From the NCBI RefSeq assembly GCF_007995155.1, contig NZ_CP042593.1, positions 4,816,001-4,880,000 of the forward strand: a stretch of 64,000 nucleotides of DNA, given 5' to 3'. Within the stretch, counting starts at the first letter, position 1. Each line of letters begins with the position of its first letter. The notes below the pieces were generated by a model. The model saw nothing but the letters and a program-made list of their open reading frames with translations. It was not told the origin of the DNA and did no database searches. Shown piece after piece: positions 63,240 to 64,000 of the stretch. The position numbers and the translations under genes were made by a program. The DNA is from Cytobacillus dafuensis. GTDB taxonomy: Bacteria > Bacillota > Bacilli > Bacillales > Cytobacillaceae.

Positions 63240-64000
63240 GGTTTTGCCCTCCTTCTATATCATCCATCGATAATTTATTCCATGTATGATTGTATCGATA
63301 ATACCAGGAAGGCTCTAAGTAGATGATCCTTGCATTTTTCTCCATGGTGTATCCCACTACAAGATCCTCTACGTTATCCATGTTATATCCTTCCGATTCC
63401 AAAAACTGTATGACTTCCTCCCCAGAGCTTAACGTCGTGTCTGACGCTTCCATCTCTAAACCGATCGAAAAATTACCGCGTAAATACTTATAGATTTCAT
63501 TTGGACCCCATGTTAGGCTAATTTCAGAAATGCCGCTGCCTTCGCTAAAAATAGGATACCCTTTGTCGTCATAAAGGCGGAAAAGCACTTGGTGATCCAG
63601 TTCATCCATGGATACAAATTGATAATTATAATCATCTGTCCAGCCGCCATGCTCATTAATGAAATCAATGCTTCTTTTTAAAAGATTATTAGAAATAAAA
63701 GAACTCTCATTGTTTTCAACAGGATTGATATAGGAAAGGGTGCTTTCATCATAATTCACACGCATTATGCTTGATCCGTTCGTATATTCTTCTCCCGAGG
63801 TTGGATCATTTTTCTGAACGACACTTGGGTTTTTAAATAAGGCATTCATAAATTTCTCAGAATCTAAGGGTGTTGATAAATATTGATAGCGCTGCATTTT
63901 CGTCTCTTCCACAGGCAAGAATAGAACTCGATCATTTGCAATCTTATAAGGGAAATACTTTGCAAAGTTTAGACTGTATTCGGCATTTTTAAAGAAGCTA
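63226..64000 (-). CDS. walH: WalH (YycH), 5' end beyond the window
   Basis: The minus-strand frame is open to the window edge, giving 257 C-terminal residues. Read from 64000 it continues FFKNAEYSLNFAKYFPYKIA, so a start inside the window would be artificial. It matches the middle and C-terminal YycH domains (EGSGISEISLTWGPNEIYKY, AEDLVVGYTMEKN-like, ARIIYLEPSWYYRYNHTW). The N-terminal membrane anchor is outside the window. walK and walR would be further upstream. Confidence 0.9.
   Translation of the reverse strand, partial: SFFKNAEYSLNFAKYFPYKIANDRVLFLPVEETKMQRYQYLSTPLDSEKFMNALFKNPSVVQKNDPTSGEEYTNGSSIMRVNYDESTLSYINPVENNESSFISNNLLKRSIDFINEHGGWTDDYNYQFVSMDELDHQVLFRLYDDKGYPIFSEGSGISEISLTWGPNEIYKYLRGNFSIGLEMEASDTTLSSGEEVIQFLESEGYNMDNVEDLVVGYTMEKNARIIYLEPSWYYRYNHTWNKLSMDDIEGGQNRGLE

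Overview
The window is about 64 kb from a low-GC, endospore-forming Bacillaceae chromosome. The evidence is Bacillus-type ribosome binding sites, a gerA-type germinant receptor operon, a SinI-like anti-repressor, CgeB/YkvP spore-type glycosyltransferases and, at the right end, the near-origin order walH-walI-walJ-htrC-yyzF-rlmH. I cannot name the species. I saw no rRNA, tRNA, CRISPR array or complete insertion sequence.

Left part (1-33.4 kb). A cut-off acetyltransferase, a DUF445 membrane protein and a MarR/bactofilin-like locus come first. Next is a serA gene whose leader carries two riboswitch classes in series, ZTP then glycine, both with terminator hairpins. A response regulator and a 1739-residue pseudokinase/AAA/GAF/histidine-kinase protein follow, with a sinI-like gene antisense between them. 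A TCA block holds lpd, a DASS dicarboxylate transporter, odhA-odhB and sucC-sucD. It lies next to an AEC (malate-type) permease, a D-2-hydroxyacid dehydrogenase and a DcuS/DcuR-type two-component pair, so together this looks like a C4-dicarboxylate/2-oxoglutarate utilisation region. A tricistronic germinant receptor operon and a Crp/Fnr-MFS divergent pair complete this part.

Middle and right part (33.5-59.1 kb). This is accessory DNA abutting the 3' end of rlmH. The last codons of rlmH (Gly-Glu-Pro-Tyr-His-Lys-stop) recur as isolated, same-orientation copies at 57.29, 45.15 and 39.09 kb, with weaker ones at 43.60 and 33.82 kb. The copy at 45.15 kb is flanked by 17-bp inverted repeats. This is the architecture of staphylococcal cassette chromosome (SCC) attachment sites and suggests that the region is a stack of SCC-like cassettes. 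A methyltransferase/GIY-YIG gene pair lies next to the att copy at 57.29 kb, and a decayed, internally deleted version of the same pair lies next to the one at 45.15 kb. No Ccr recombinase is present in the window.

Cargo. Between the 45.15 and 57.29 kb att copies is a cluster of three paralogous LysM-tailed glycosyltransferases (one fused to a polysaccharide deacetylase), two more deacetylase-like proteins (one lacking the catalytic Asp), a LysM-lytic transglycosylase and a truncated MurF-like ligase. None of these has an export signal, which suggests assembly from the mother-cell cytoplasm onto the spore surface. A Tat-exported PhoD phosphatase follows. Other cassettes carry mqo, a FadR-like regulator with a fatty-acid hydroxylase, a pair of unknown proteins sharing a motif, a frameshifted DUF11-like surface protein, proC, a MarR/VOC pair and a secreted subtilisin.

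Right end (59.1-64 kb). The core rlmH, CxxH/CxxC protein, htrC, walJ, walI and cut-off walH lie on the minus strand. Several families of short intergenic repeats are scattered through the window.
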